A stretch of DNA of 64,000 nucleotides from a virus: IMG/VR virus record IMGVR_UViG_3300027888_000004, positions 62,001 to 126,000 of that record. One strand, 5' to 3'. The translations under genes and the position numbers were made by a program. The notes under the pieces were generated by a model. The model did no database searches and was not told the DNA's origin. It saw only the letters and a list, made by a program, of their open reading frames with translations. Shown here piece after piece: positions 41,120-48,233 of the stretch; within the stretch, counting starts at the first letter, position 1; each line of letters opens with the position of its first letter.

Positions 41120-41848
41120 GTGAGTTATAATTTTATCTTTATTGTTGGTTGCTCTGGTTCAGGCACAACTATGATGCTTAGAATTATGAGTACTCCCGGC
41201 AATGTATTAACTCTTGGAGGAAATTACAAACCAATAAAAGACCCTTTAATTAATGAGTTTAACGAGTTAACAAAACTAATGTGGGATCGTTTTGGTGATA
41301 TAAAGCAGTATAAAGGAGCAAAGAAGCAGATAATTCCAACTTTAGATATGTTACTCAAAAAATATAATAGAAAACAATTTCTATTATATAAGAGGTCTGC
41401 TCCTTTTGGAAAGGGAGATCGTTATACGCCAGACTTAAAGGATATGATTGAATTATTTGACAATTTGAAAATAGTTATAATGACTAGAGATCCTATGATG
41501 TCTACATTATCATCTTTCCGAAGAAATTTTGGGACTAACCTTAGAAATACAGCCATTATCTGTAATGAGCAACTAACACTTTTAAATAATCAAGTATCAA
41601 ATCTTGATCCGAAAATATATAGGGTTATACGATATGAAGATTATTGTTCAACTCCAAAGAAGCAAGGAATAGAAATAGCCAAGTTCACTGGATTACCTCA
41701 AGGTTGTATACTTACAGGAAATGTTAGACATAATGTTAAATTAGATACAGGTAATAGTGTGAATTTAACAGATGAGCAAAGAGATTGGATAACCGAATTC
41801 TTTTCAAATAAAGAAGAAAGGTGGCCACTACTTATGAGGAGTATATAA
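41120..41848 (+). CDS. PAPS-dependent sulfotransferase
   Basis: This 242-aa protein starts at GTG 41120 behind GGAG. GCSGSGTTMMLRIMSTP (10-26) is a 5'-PSB loop; MTRDPMMSTLSSFRRNF (about 121) is the 3'-PB motif. It is the fourth sulfotransferase-type gene in the island, separated from the others by the spanin-like pair. Substrate unknown, probably a sugar or protein hydroxyl. Confidence 0.82.
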   Translation: MSYNFIFIVGCSGSGTTMMLRIMSTPGNVLTLGGNYKPIKDPLINEFNELTKLMWDRFGDIKQYKGAKKQIIPTLDMLLKKYNRKQFLLYKRSAPFGKGDRYTPDLKDMIELFDNLKIVIMTRDPMMSTLSSFRRNFGTNLRNTAIICNEQLTLLNNQVSNLDPKIYRVIRYEDYCSTPKKQGIEIAKFTGLPQGCILTGNVRHNVKLDTGNSVNLTDEQRDWITEFFSNKEERWPLLMRSI

Positions 41849-42120
41849 TGGCTCTAAAATTCCTATGGAGTGTAAGTAATCAGTCATCGAAGACAGCTTT
41901 CTTTGCTACTATTCTTACCGGAATGATTGTTGGAATGTTCCCCTTTGTTTGGTGGTTTCAAAAGCCTTACCCTGCAATGACCCCTGAACTCCTAGCAATT
42001 CTATGGGGAACATATATTGGTTCAAACAAAGTTGAGAGATGGGTTGGAGCTGCGAGAAAAGATAAACCTCCAGTACCCACAACTCCCCCACCAGGAGCAG
42101 ACCAAGTTCCTAAACCATAG
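41848..42120 (+). CDS. Small membrane protein, possible holin
   Basis: This 90-aa protein starts at ATG 41848, overlapping the stop of the sulfotransferase gene (TAATG). Two hydrophobic stretches (about 16-36 and 42-58) and a Pro-rich charged tail (KDKPPVPTTPPPGADQ) give a holin-like profile. It lies close to the spanin-like genes, supporting a lysis role, but this is inference. Confidence 0.62.
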   Translation: MALKFLWSVSNQSSKTAFFATILTGMIVGMFPFVWWFQKPYPAMTPELLAILWGTYIGSNKVERWVGAARKDKPPVPTTPPPGADQVPKP

Positions 42121-42177
42121 AGAAACACTTCCTTTAATTATTTTTAATGCTTTGTTGGTTATTATTCCTATATTCCG

Positions 42178-42192
42178 GAACAAATATAAAAT
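42178..42192 (+). promoter_or_regulatory. Candidate phage promoter, GAACA-TATAAA motif
   Basis: GAACAAATATAAAAT lies 30 nt upstream of ATG 42223 in a 100-nt gene-free gap. It fits the series at 12926, 19559, 33936 and 53904. Confidence 0.45.
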
Positions 42193-42222
42193 AAACTGGT
42201 AAAATAAGTTTAGGAGAAGATT

Positions 42223-42546
42223 ATGAAATTACTCAATGAATACTTAACTTATCTACAAGAAGCCGGTTTTAAAGCATACCCGAGAGGATGGACAAGGGAC
42301 AGTGTTAGAAGATTTGGACTAACTCTATCAAAGAGAGTTAAGGGCGGACCCAAATCTCCTGGATTTTTCAAACTGTGTGTCGAAAAGATGAAAGGGAAGG
42401 TTAGCGATCCTAACGCGTTTTGTGCAGCTGTTAAAGACGAAGTTCATGCATCAACCTATTGGAGAGGTAAAGGAAAATCTCCGTCACAAGTCCAGAAATC
42501 AATCAAATCACATCCGAAAGTTCCGGAGAAACCGAAGGGAAAGTAA
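42223..42546 (+). CDS. Probable internal head protein with capsid-targeting peptide
   Basis: This 107-aa protein starts MKLLNEYLTYLQEAGF: YLTYLQE followed by Ala is very close to the T4 targeting and cleavage pattern YQEFIAE-A. The mature part is basic with paired Cys (FKLCVEKMKGK, AFCAAVKDE) and ends in a Lys/Pro tail. It is expected to be packaged in the head and ejected with DNA. A candidate late promoter precedes it. Confidence 0.68.
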   Translation: MKLLNEYLTYLQEAGFKAYPRGWTRDSVRRFGLTLSKRVKGGPKSPGFFKLCVEKMKGKVSDPNAFCAAVKDEVHASTYWRGKGKSPSQVQKSIKSHPKVPEKPKGK

Positions 42547-42549
42547 AAA

Positions 42550-42708
42550 ATGAAGTTTAATTTGTCTACCTATGAACCCATCATCTATACCATTGTAGGA
42601 ATCATAATCGGCAGGCACCTAGACTCAATGTTGAAGCGTTTAGTAGACATATTTAGTGGAGGTTCTAGTGAACAAATTAGGTCCCCCGATAGAAAAGATA
42701 GATGTTGA
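42550..42708 (+). CDS. Tiny membrane protein
   Basis: This 52-aa frame starts at ATG 42550, 3 nt after the previous stop, with AAGGGAAAG upstream. Residues 8-24 form a hydrophobic helix (YEPIIYTIVGIIIG), followed by a basic tail. It overlaps the zinc-ribbon gene at 42668, whose ribosome site GGAGG lies inside it. Confidence 0.55.
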   Translation: MKFNLSTYEPIIYTIVGIIIGRHLDSMLKRLVDIFSGGSSEQIRSPDRKDRC

Positions 42709-42886
42709 GTGTAAATGTCCAATATGTGGAGAAAATCATTTTGCTAGAATGGAGTGGACAGGTCGTGGTACTCCTATAAAGTACTGCACAACTTGTAAGA
42801 AGTCTATAGCAAGCATAGATTACTTACAACTCATAGTAAATAAAGAAGCTATTAGAAAGTCTGCTTTGAGACCACCTTATGAATAA
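42668..42886 (+). CDS. Small zinc-ribbon protein
   Basis: This 72-aa protein starts at GTG 42668 behind GGAGG. CKCPICGEN (about 15-22) and CTTCKK (about 40-45) form a classical four-Cys zinc ribbon. It overlaps the next gene by 8 nt. It may bind nucleic acid or a host protein; unknown. Confidence 0.68.
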   Translation: MNKLGPPIEKIDVECKCPICGENHFARMEWTGRGTPIKYCTTCKKSIASIDYLQLIVNKEAIRKSALRPPYE

Positions 42887-43097
42887 AGAAGTTAGTAAAA
42901 TAATATGTGAGCATTGTATAGTTAAAGCGGTTTGCGATGATCCTTGTGTTCTATATTCTGAAGTATTTAACCCTCTATATAAGGAAATGAAAATAATAGA
43001 GAAGAAGATAGGAAGGCGGCTACATCCAAGTGAGGTATGGCAATTAGCGGTTAATAGTGCAAAGAGGATGAAAGAGGATGAGCGAAACAAAGTTTAA
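42879..43097 (+). CDS. SPASM-like mini-protein 1 (C-x2-C-x5-C-x3-C)
   Basis: This 72-aa protein carries CEHCIVKAVCDDPC at about residues 10-23, then a helical tail rich in Lys and Glu. The Cys spacing is identical in six other small proteins of this window and equals the core motif of SPASM domains, which bind an auxiliary Fe-S cluster. No radical SAM domain is present. It may be an Fe-S or zinc mini-protein. Confidence 0.7.
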   Translation: MNKEVSKIICEHCIVKAVCDDPCVLYSEVFNPLYKEMKIIEKKIGRRLHPSEVWQLAVNSAKRMKEDERNKV

Positions 43098-43332
43098 ATT
43101 TCCAACTATGAAACTATGGATTGTGGGAAGGTTAAATCTTGATAAAGGAATTAAAGATTATCCGTTTGTGTGGGAAATCATGGGCGTGTTCTCAGATGAA
43201 AATCTAGCTAGACAAGCATGTACAAAACCAGTAGATTTCGTTGGACCCATAAACATGAATGAAAAACTTCCTGAAGAAACTCAGGAGTGGCCCAGTTTAT
43301 ATTATCCCTTAGATCCTCTAGCTACGGAGTAG
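43078..43332 (+). CDS. Hypothetical protein
   Basis: This 84-aa protein overlaps the previous gene by 20 nt, with GAGGATG upstream. It reads like a small beta-alpha domain (MKLWIVGRLNLDKGIKDYPFVWEIMGVFSDENLARQAC). This resembles phage proteins of unknown function that handle peptide or nucleotide ligands, but no assignment is made. Confidence 0.62.
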   Translation: MSETKFKFPTMKLWIVGRLNLDKGIKDYPFVWEIMGVFSDENLARQACTKPVDFVGPINMNEKLPEETQEWPSLYYPLDPLATE

Positions 43333-43335
43333 GGA

Positions 43336-43614
43336 ATGAGTCTAAAAGATAAGATAGATGAATGGATTGGTAAGAAGTGGAGGAAAAGACTTGATCAATT
43401 ATTTCATTTAGCTTGGGCGCTTATTGCATTATACCCTGTTGCTAGTGATCCCAACTGGTACATGGGCGGAATAAGTGGTTTCTTATTGGGACTACCAAGA
43501 GAGACAGTTGATCAATGGCCCGTAAATAATTGGGAAGATACGGCCTTAGATCTTTTATTTTTCACAATTGGTGGTATTATTGTTGGGACATATGTACAAG
43601 TGAAGATACGTTAA
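43336..43614 (+). CDS. Membrane protein, two helices
   Basis: This 92-aa protein has helices around residues 22-38 (LFHLAWALIALYPVA) and 72-90 (LLFFTIGGIIVGTYV), joined by a Trp-rich periplasmic loop. The shape fits a small integral membrane protein, possibly antiholin or superinfection-exclusion type. Function unknown. Confidence 0.65.
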   Translation: MSLKDKIDEWIGKKWRKRLDQLFHLAWALIALYPVASDPNWYMGGISGFLLGLPRETVDQWPVNNWEDTALDLLFFTIGGIIVGTYVQVKIR

Positions 43615-43668
43615 TAGCGTATCAGTCGAAACGTATAGAAATATCCGTGAATAATGAAGGAGGAAAAA

Positions 43669-44010
43669 ATGACTGAATGGTGTATGGATTGTGGTAGAGC
43701 ACATATAGGTCCCTGTAGGTCTATATTTGGAGGTGTGGTTCCAGATTTCATCATACAAGAAAGAAGAAGGAAGAGAGCAAAAAAGTATTCTTCAACAGAA
43801 GTTGTCTTAATTAGTGATGAAAATTCAAAGAGTAATAAAGTACATATACAAAGGAAATGGAATCAAACTCGTTGTGGTATTAAACTATCTTCTGCTCGTC
43901 AGGTGTGGTCTGGAGATGAGATAGCCTTTGAGAATCTAAAAGAAGAGTATAATGTTTGTGGAAGATGTGCAAGTGCATTGAAGAGGAAAATTGCGAGAGA
44001 TAAGAGATGA
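43669..44010 (+). CDS. Zinc-binding hypothetical protein
   Basis: This 113-aa protein is started at ATG 43669 behind GAAGGAGG; the ATG at 43654 lies before that site. CMDCGRAHIGPC at the N-terminus and C.....CGRC near the C-terminus look like two halves of a metal-binding fold. The middle is basic (RRRKRAKKYSS). It overlaps the next gene by ATGA. Confidence 0.65.
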   Translation: MTEWCMDCGRAHIGPCRSIFGGVVPDFIIQERRRKRAKKYSSTEVVLISDENSKSNKVHIQRKWNQTRCGIKLSSARQVWSGDEIAFENLKEEYNVCGRCASALKRKIARDKR

Positions 44011-44213
44011 AAGAACATATGCGTATGTACCATGAGAATAAGAAAGCTATTAAAGATATAGTATGTAAAGAGTGTATAGTCAAAGCAACTTGTGAGGATT
44101 ATTGTGAGAATATGGATTATCTAATTATCATGTGTGCGGATGTTAGACACCATACAAATCCCTCTAAAAGAAAAGCTGAGTTGATAACAATCGCAAAAAG
44201 CATAAGTGAGTAG
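44007..44213 (+). CDS. SPASM-like mini-protein 2 (C-x2-C-x5-C-x3-C)
   Basis: This 68-aa protein contains CKECIVKATCEDYC (about 18-31), a near copy of the motif in the 42879 protein (CEHCIVKAVCDDPC), followed by a helical tail. Coupled to the previous gene by ATGA overlap. Confidence 0.7.
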   Translation: MKEHMRMYHENKKAIKDIVCKECIVKATCEDYCENMDYLIIMCADVRHHTNPSKRKAELITIAKSISE

Positions 44214-44226
44214 GGAGGAAATTATA

Positions 44227-44367
44227 ATGGGTAATTTCATATTTGGTGCATTGGTGGGTTTAGTGATAGGTTGGAATTTTCTCAAACAACCAGTATGGGC
44301 AAAAGAATTAGTTGATAAACTTATTGCCTGGATTAAGTCATTGTTTAACAAAGATGCCAAAGGTTAA
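44227..44367 (+). CDS. Tiny membrane protein
   Basis: This 46-aa frame starts at ATG 44227 behind GGAGG. The N-terminal helix (NFIFGALVGLVIGWNFL) is followed by an amphipathic second half (ELVDKLIAWIKSLF). It overlaps the next gene by 14 nt. Confidence 0.6.
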   Translation: MGNFIFGALVGLVIGWNFLKQPVWAKELVDKLIAWIKSLFNKDAKG

Positions 44368-44584
44368 GCAAAAATATCCTAAACCATTTGAGAGATATTA
44401 TAGAGAGCTTCCTTGGTGGGGTAAGATATTTCATTGGATCAAAGTTGTATTAGCTCTAGTTGCTATAGTTGTAATGTTTCTTGGATTTGCCTACCTTATA
44501 TTAATAATCTTTGGTCTATATGGTTTTATATTGAAAGTAAGGGATTTCATTCTACTTGATATAATGCATTGGATATTTGGGTGA
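44354..44584 (+). CDS. Small membrane protein
   Basis: This 76-aa protein is started at ATG 44354, inside the previous frame. A basic N-terminus (KVKQKYPKPFERYYREL) is followed by one long or two short membrane helices (VVLALVAIVVMFLGFAYLILIIFGLYGFIL, about 28-58). Unknown function. Confidence 0.62.
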   Translation: MPKVKQKYPKPFERYYRELPWWGKIFHWIKVVLALVAIVVMFLGFAYLILIIFGLYGFILKVRDFILLDIMHWIFG

Positions 44585-44588
44585 AGAA

Positions 44589-44825
44589 ATGAGGCTGAAA
44601 GAAGGCGAACATTTGTGTAGCAAATGTGATGGTCTTGGACTTGTTGTGTTGGTTAGAGATAGCCAACCAAAAACGACTATCTGTGACCGCTGTGATGGTA
44701 GAGGCAAGTATGACTGGATTGAACGTGCAACTGGTCAAGTAGGTGAGAATCGTCCTTATACAAAAGAAGCAGAGAATTGGTTTCTTAGAGATATGATGGA
44801 ATTCATAAGAGAAAAAGATGAATAG
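44589..44825 (+). CDS. DnaJ-type zinc-finger mini-protein
   Basis: This 78-aa protein has CSKCDGLG (about 10) and CDRCDGRG (about 33), two CxxCxGxG repeats, half of the DnaJ cysteine-rich domain and enough for one zinc site. A helical C-terminus follows. It starts at ATG 44589; TTG 44577 is an alternative. It could act as a protein-folding or protein-binding adaptor. Confidence 0.7.
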   Translation: MRLKEGEHLCSKCDGLGLVVLVRDSQPKTTICDRCDGRGKYDWIERATGQVGENRPYTKEAENWFLRDMMEFIREKDE

Positions 44826-45462
44826 AGAAAGAATCCTTGCAATCGGAGGTCATGTAATAAAAACTGCCAAATTAGATTTGGGGGAAGTTATCAAACGCGG
44901 AAATGTCGAGATGTTGATTCATAATGGTGGTTCAATATTTCATGACTTTCAATTATCAACTGATTTTGAACTTAATATTATTGGAAAACATTCTTATGAC
45001 TTAGATAAACTAATTGTGGATCCAGGTATTAATCGAGTTGCTAGTTCAGTTGTATGGAATTGGATCAAAGATAAAGAAGAGTCACCAAATGGTTCTATAA
45101 CAAAACTATGTGAAGACTTAGGAATACCAGTGCTTCTATTTACTGCACCAGGTTGTGATTTTTGGCATTTGTTTGAGGGTGAGGAATATTGGATTGAACT
45201 TGCTAAAAGGATGTATAGAGATTTTGGAGATCTCAGACTTAGACTAAAATTTCCTTTTCATTATGTTTGTATGGGATCTGCTGTTATCCATCCAGAGGTT
45301 TTTACTAAAGCAATATCTGGTATCAGAAAACCGGAATTTAGAGCTGATGTTGTTGATTTCCTTGATATGTATAGACCTAGGACTAGAGTGGCAAAGTATG
45401 GTAAATATTATAAAATGGAACATAAGGAGTATTTACAAAGATGGATCATGGGAAAGTTGTAG
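44818..45462 (+). CDS. Hypothetical protein with GGSIFHDFQ motif
   Basis: This 214-aa globular protein has a nucleotide-binding-like start (ILAIGGHVIK), the motif HNGGSIFHDFQ near residue 40, PVLLFTAPGCDFWHLFEG near 103, and VCMGSAVIHPEVF near 150. These glycine-rich loops resemble a Rossmann-type fold, distantly recalling deoxyhypusine-synthase-like enzymes, but the resemblance is weak. It overlaps the previous gene by 8 nt. Confidence 0.65.
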   Translation: MNRERILAIGGHVIKTAKLDLGEVIKRGNVEMLIHNGGSIFHDFQLSTDFELNIIGKHSYDLDKLIVDPGINRVASSVVWNWIKDKEESPNGSITKLCEDLGIPVLLFTAPGCDFWHLFEGEEYWIELAKRMYRDFGDLRLRLKFPFHYVCMGSAVIHPEVFTKAISGIRKPEFRADVVDFLDMYRPRTRVAKYGKYYKMEHKEYLQRWIMGKL

Positions 45463-45477
45463 ATTACGGTGGTAGAT

Positions 45478-45714
45478 ATGGATCAAGCTGAAAGACTGGC
45501 GAATTTAATTTTAACTTCATGTCGAGGGTGTCTAGTGTATACTGTATGTAGTATGCCCTGCGTAGATCTCTATAAAATGCTACGGCAGCATGGAGTTTCA
45601 ATACCCCCAAATCTTCCAAACCCCGTAGGGTTAGGGCACACTGTTCATCGAATTGTCAAGGAGTGGAGAGAGAATGGTCGAGAAAGGTTGGGAATGGAAA
45701 CCAGGGTGGGGTAG
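45478..45714 (+). CDS. SPASM-like mini-protein 3 (C-x2-C-x5-C-x3-C)
   Basis: This 78-aa protein contains CRGCLVYTVCSMPC at about residues 14-27, with the family spacing. A GTG at 45469 could be the start instead. A Pro/Asn loop and helical C-terminus follow. It overlaps the next family member by 41 nt. Confidence 0.68.
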   Translation: MDQAERLANLILTSCRGCLVYTVCSMPCVDLYKMLRQHGVSIPPNLPNPVGLGHTVHRIVKEWRENGRERLGMETRVG

Positions 45715-45907
45715 ACATACCCTAGCTGCTATAACAAGAGTAGTATGTGATGAGTGTTTAGTTAAATCAGTTTGTATGCGTGTGTGTCGCAACTATCATT
45801 TAATTCACGGTGTAATACTAAAATGGTATCAGAAGTACGAATATAATAGTTCAGAAGATGACTTCATGACAGAACTTAGAGACATAACACAACAATTCAT
45901 GCAATAA
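45674..45907 (+). CDS. SPASM-like mini-protein 4 (C-x2-C-x5-C-x3-C)
   Basis: This 77-aa protein is started at ATG 45674 behind GGAGAGAG, inside the previous gene. CDECLVKSVCMRVC (about 26-39) has the family spacing; an Arg-Asn-Tyr-His segment and an acidic helical C-terminus follow. Two family members in overlapping tandem suggest local duplication. Confidence 0.68.
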   Translation: MVEKGWEWKPGWGRHTLAAITRVVCDECLVKSVCMRVCRNYHLIHGVILKWYQKYEYNSSEDDFMTELRDITQQFMQ

Positions 45908-45912
45908 AAAAA

Positions 45913-46013
45913 GTTGGGAGACCTTCATCTCTCAACACTTGACTACACAAGTTAGTTAGTAATATATATAGTTAACAAGGCAAAAAAAGGAGTCGTGATG
46001 ACCTCCTTTTTTT
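45913..46013. terminator. Two stem-loops acting as terminators at a convergent junction
   Basis: GTTGGGAGA/TCTCTCAAC (45913-45936) has a T-run on the minus strand. AAAAAAAGGAG/CTCCTTTTTTT (45982-46013) is symmetric and has T-runs both ways. A TATATATA element lies between them (45962-45970). The region separates the plus-strand operon from a small minus-strand gene. Confidence 0.8.
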
Positions 46014-46016
46014 GTT

Positions 46017-46160
46017 TTACTCACTGCTCGTGAGTTCGTCGATAATGACTTCTATTAGCCTGATCATCTTATGTTTAAGACGATCGTCTAGAGTCATACG
46101 CGCTTCGTAGCGGTATTGACTCAAGTCATTAGCGGCACGGTCATCATAGTCTTCTGACAT
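46017..46160 (-). CDS. Small charged protein on the opposite strand
   Basis: This 47-aa frame starts at the ATG at 46160 behind a textbook AAAGGAGGTGATC. It is helical, with balanced charges (SEDYDDRAANDL..., LDDRLKHKMIRLIEVIIDEL). It is the only minus-strand gene between 20 and 64 kb and has its own structured leader and terminators, so it is separately regulated. Unknown function; an early regulator would fit. Confidence 0.68.
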   Translation of the reverse strand: MSEDYDDRAANDLSQYRYEARMTLDDRLKHKMIRLIEVIIDELTSSE

Positions 46161-46330
46161 ATGATCACCTCCTTTCCCCTTAGATCACAATGGGGCTACT
46201 CACGAGCAAAACGGAGTACTGGCGTGGAGGGTTTAAACTTCCGGAACCCTCCGTGTAGACCAGGACAACATCAACCTGATCTACCGCCAAATACATTCTC
46301 CACAAAATAACATATATAGTAAAGGTTTTT
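46161..46330 (-). promoter_or_regulatory. Structured 5' leader of the small minus-strand gene
   Basis: About 170 nt upstream of the 46160 start hold two clear hairpins: GTAGA..AGG/CCT..TCTAC (46255-46284) and GGAGGGTT/AACCCTCC (46229-46255). The ribosome site lies downstream. TATATA at about 46307-46314 may be the promoter. A regulatory leader (attenuator, riboswitch or protein-binding site) is plausible. Confidence 0.55.
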
Positions 46331-46334
46331 TAAA

Positions 46335-46544
46335 ATGAATGACTGGTGCCAATTCGAGAACATATGGGTAGATGATAATACTCGAAAATACAGGTGCCCG
46401 GAGTGCAACAAACGTCTCACCCCAATGGAGATTAACGACAGGTTTACAGGTGAGTTCATAGGTTTTAAATTACCCCCACATAAGACGAAAGGTTACAAGA
46501 TCAAACGTCTCAAATCTAGGTCCTCGAAGAGAAGGTCTAAATAA
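46335..46544 (+). CDS. Small basic zinc-finger protein
   Basis: This 69-aa protein has CPECNKR (about 21-27) and a lone Cys at residue 5, with an Arg/Lys tail (KGYKIKRLKSRSSKRRSK) suited to nucleic-acid binding. It starts 5-8 nt after AAAGG. Confidence 0.62.
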   Translation: MNDWCQFENIWVDDNTRKYRCPECNKRLTPMEINDRFTGEFIGFKLPPHKTKGYKIKRLKSRSSKRRSK

Positions 46545-46571
46545 CAGATAATCTTAGAGAGGAGGAAACTA

Positions 46572-46766
46572 ATGCCAAAAGACAATAAGAAAAGTAAATT
46601 ACTATCTCATCTAGTGGTTATCATCATAGCATTAATTATAGGTTTCTTCATTGGCCGTTCATTCACTTGTCCACCCCAAAAAGACTGCCCCGAACTAAGT
46701 AGAAGCGATTGGATACATGAACATGACTTAAGAACCGTACTAGACAACAGGAATAGTAATGGATAA
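46572..46766 (+). CDS. Small membrane-anchored protein
   Basis: This 64-aa protein starts behind GAGAGGAGG. A basic start is followed by a membrane helix (LVVIIIALIIGFFIG, about 14-28) and a periplasmic tail with CPPQKDCPEL. The two-Cys tail could form a disulfide. Overlaps the next gene by 8 nt. Confidence 0.65.
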   Translation: MPKDNKKSKLLSHLVVIIIALIIGFFIGRSFTCPPQKDCPELSRSDWIHEHDLRTVLDNRNSNG

Positions 46767-47082
46767 AAAGTTAGAGTCCGCCGGCCCCCTATGGGTTTCC
46801 CTCGGAGAATATAAATCAGGTGGAGACATAAGACTAAAGATGATAGGTCTAGACTATATGTTTGAGTGTGGTCTGTCAGCAAAAGAGGTTCTAATAAACG
46901 TATCAAAGACTATATGTACTGGTTGCCTTATAAATCCTACGTGTGGAGTGGTGTGTCCAGGATTCTTATTCACATACAGAGAAATAGTAGAGTGGTTGAA
47001 TAAGAATGAAGATAGACAAGTGAATGGTTTAGAAGTATTAGAGGTATTGATGGAAATTGCAGGAGATAAGAAACTTGAATGA
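46759..47082 (+). CDS. SPASM-like mini-protein 5 (C-x2-C-x5-C-x3-C)
   Basis: This 107-aa protein contains CTGCLINPTCGVVC (about 54-67) with the family spacing. It is longer than its relatives, with an N-terminal 50-residue extension and a helical C-terminus. It overlaps the following HldE-type gene by 8 nt. Confidence 0.68.
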   Translation: MDKKLESAGPLWVSLGEYKSGGDIRLKMIGLDYMFECGLSAKEVLINVSKTICTGCLINPTCGVVCPGFLFTYREIVEWLNKNEDRQVNGLEVLEVLMEIAGDKKLE

Positions 47083-47485
47083 CGAAAGAATATTTGTTTT
47101 CACAAATGGTTGTTTTGACATATTACATTGTGGTCATTTGAGGGTATTTCAGTATGCAAGAACCCTAGGTGACTATGTAATAGTCGGCCTCAATAGCGAC
47201 CAGTCCGTCAGGGAGTTGAAAGGTCCAGGTCGTCCCATTATACCCCAAGACGAGAGAAAAGAGATGTTAGAGTCTATTAGGTTCGTTGATAAAGTCATCA
47301 TATTTGATGAACTAACCCCACTGAAGTTGATAGAGGCCATACGACCTAACATTATAGTCAAGGGTGAAGATTGGAAGGATCGAGAAGTCGTGGGATCTCA
47401 CATTGCAAAGGTTAAGTTTGTACCCATATTGAAGAGGTACTCCACAACGGAGATTGTAGAGAGGATTAGAGGAGTTGAAAAATAA
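47075..47485 (+). CDS. Nucleotidyltransferase, HldE domain 2-like (heptose-1-phosphate adenylyltransferase)
   Basis: This 136-aa protein is started at TTG 47075, about 9 nt after AGGAG. FTNGCFDILHCGHLRVFQYAR (10-30) carries the HxGH signature; LNSDQSVRELKGPGRPIIPQDER, VKGEDW and RYSTTEIVERIR complete the RfaE2/HldE C-terminal pattern. It would make ADP-heptose from heptose 1-phosphate. The matching kinase half is the gene at 36208. The two halves are fused in many bacteria but are separate and about 10 kb apart here. Confidence 0.88.
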   Translation: MNDERIFVFTNGCFDILHCGHLRVFQYARTLGDYVIVGLNSDQSVRELKGPGRPIIPQDERKEMLESIRFVDKVIIFDELTPLKLIEAIRPNIIVKGEDWKDREVVGSHIAKVKFVPILKRYSTTEIVERIRGVEK

Positions 47486-47871
47486 TGCATGGCAGGCATG
47501 ATGAAGATAATGAGTATATAACTGTAAGTATGTTCTGTCAACAGTGCGATTTTGAGAGCGAACCCTTTGAATGTATCAATACTGAAGATGAGAGGTTAAA
47601 CCTAACCTGTCCCATTGAGGCGTGTGTGAATTATGGCGGGAGAATGTTACCAAGATTATACAGGGATGTCCCTGTGGAGCAACTTGGTCCTAAAATCCTC
47701 ACCCTTGATGATAAATGGGTAGAGTTTATAATGGATGAATTGAAAAGGGAAGATATTGAAGTTGGGACTAGAAGGTTCTCTGAATTAGTGAGAGACCGAG
47801 ATATACTGAAGATTATATGGAGAATAGTTAGGAGATGGAGGATTTCAGAGTATATAGACTGGGATACCTAA
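47485..47871 (+). CDS. Hypothetical protein with zinc-ribbon N-terminus
   Basis: This 128-aa protein has CQQC (about 18) and CPIEAC (about 42) as a four-Cys ribbon. The C-terminal half is basic and helical (KIIWRIVRRWRISEYIDW). It starts at the stop of the HldE-type gene (one base overlap). Confidence 0.65.
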   Translation: MHGRHDEDNEYITVSMFCQQCDFESEPFECINTEDERLNLTCPIEACVNYGGRMLPRLYRDVPVEQLGPKILTLDDKWVEFIMDELKREDIEVGTRRFSELVRDRDILKIIWRIVRRWRISEYIDWDT

Positions 47872-47923
47872 TGCCTTATAGGGGTGAAAATTTAGTTCTA
47901 TAAATTTTTGAGGATATTTGGAT

Positions 47924-48166
47924 ATGAAAAAACGGATATTACCCCGACTAAGGGATCCCTGTGCGAAATGCTTAGTAATAACTATATGTGGGGTTAGATG
48001 TGAGATAAAGGAGGGGTATGAGAAAAGGAAGCAATTAATGGGGGATTGGTGGGATATGGTTAAGTTAACTGGTTCATTTGCTTGTTTAATATGTATGCTC
48101 CCATTCGTTGCTTTTGCCTTTATGCTTACGAATCTCTTATATAGGGTAAAAATTGGGAACCCATAA
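47924..48166 (+). CDS. SPASM-like mini-protein 6 with membrane helix
   Basis: This 80-aa protein contains CAKCLVITICGVRC (about 11-24) with the family spacing, then a Lys/Glu stretch and a membrane helix (FACLICMLPFVAFAFML). It is the only family member with a transmembrane segment, placing the Cys motif near the membrane. Confidence 0.66.
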   Translation: MKKRILPRLRDPCAKCLVITICGVRCEIKEGYEKRKQLMGDWWDMVKLTGSFACLICMLPFVAFAFMLTNLLYRVKIGNP

Positions 48167-48233
48167 GATTGCCCTTGCTCAGAATGAGTAAAAATCTCGG
48201 ACGTAAAAAAAAGATAGAAAAGGCGAGTAATAG

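Noticed and set aside
44818-45462. Firm call of deoxyhypusine synthase
   Set aside because: Only glycine-rich loop resemblance; no conserved lysine or NAD-site pattern could be confirmed by eye.
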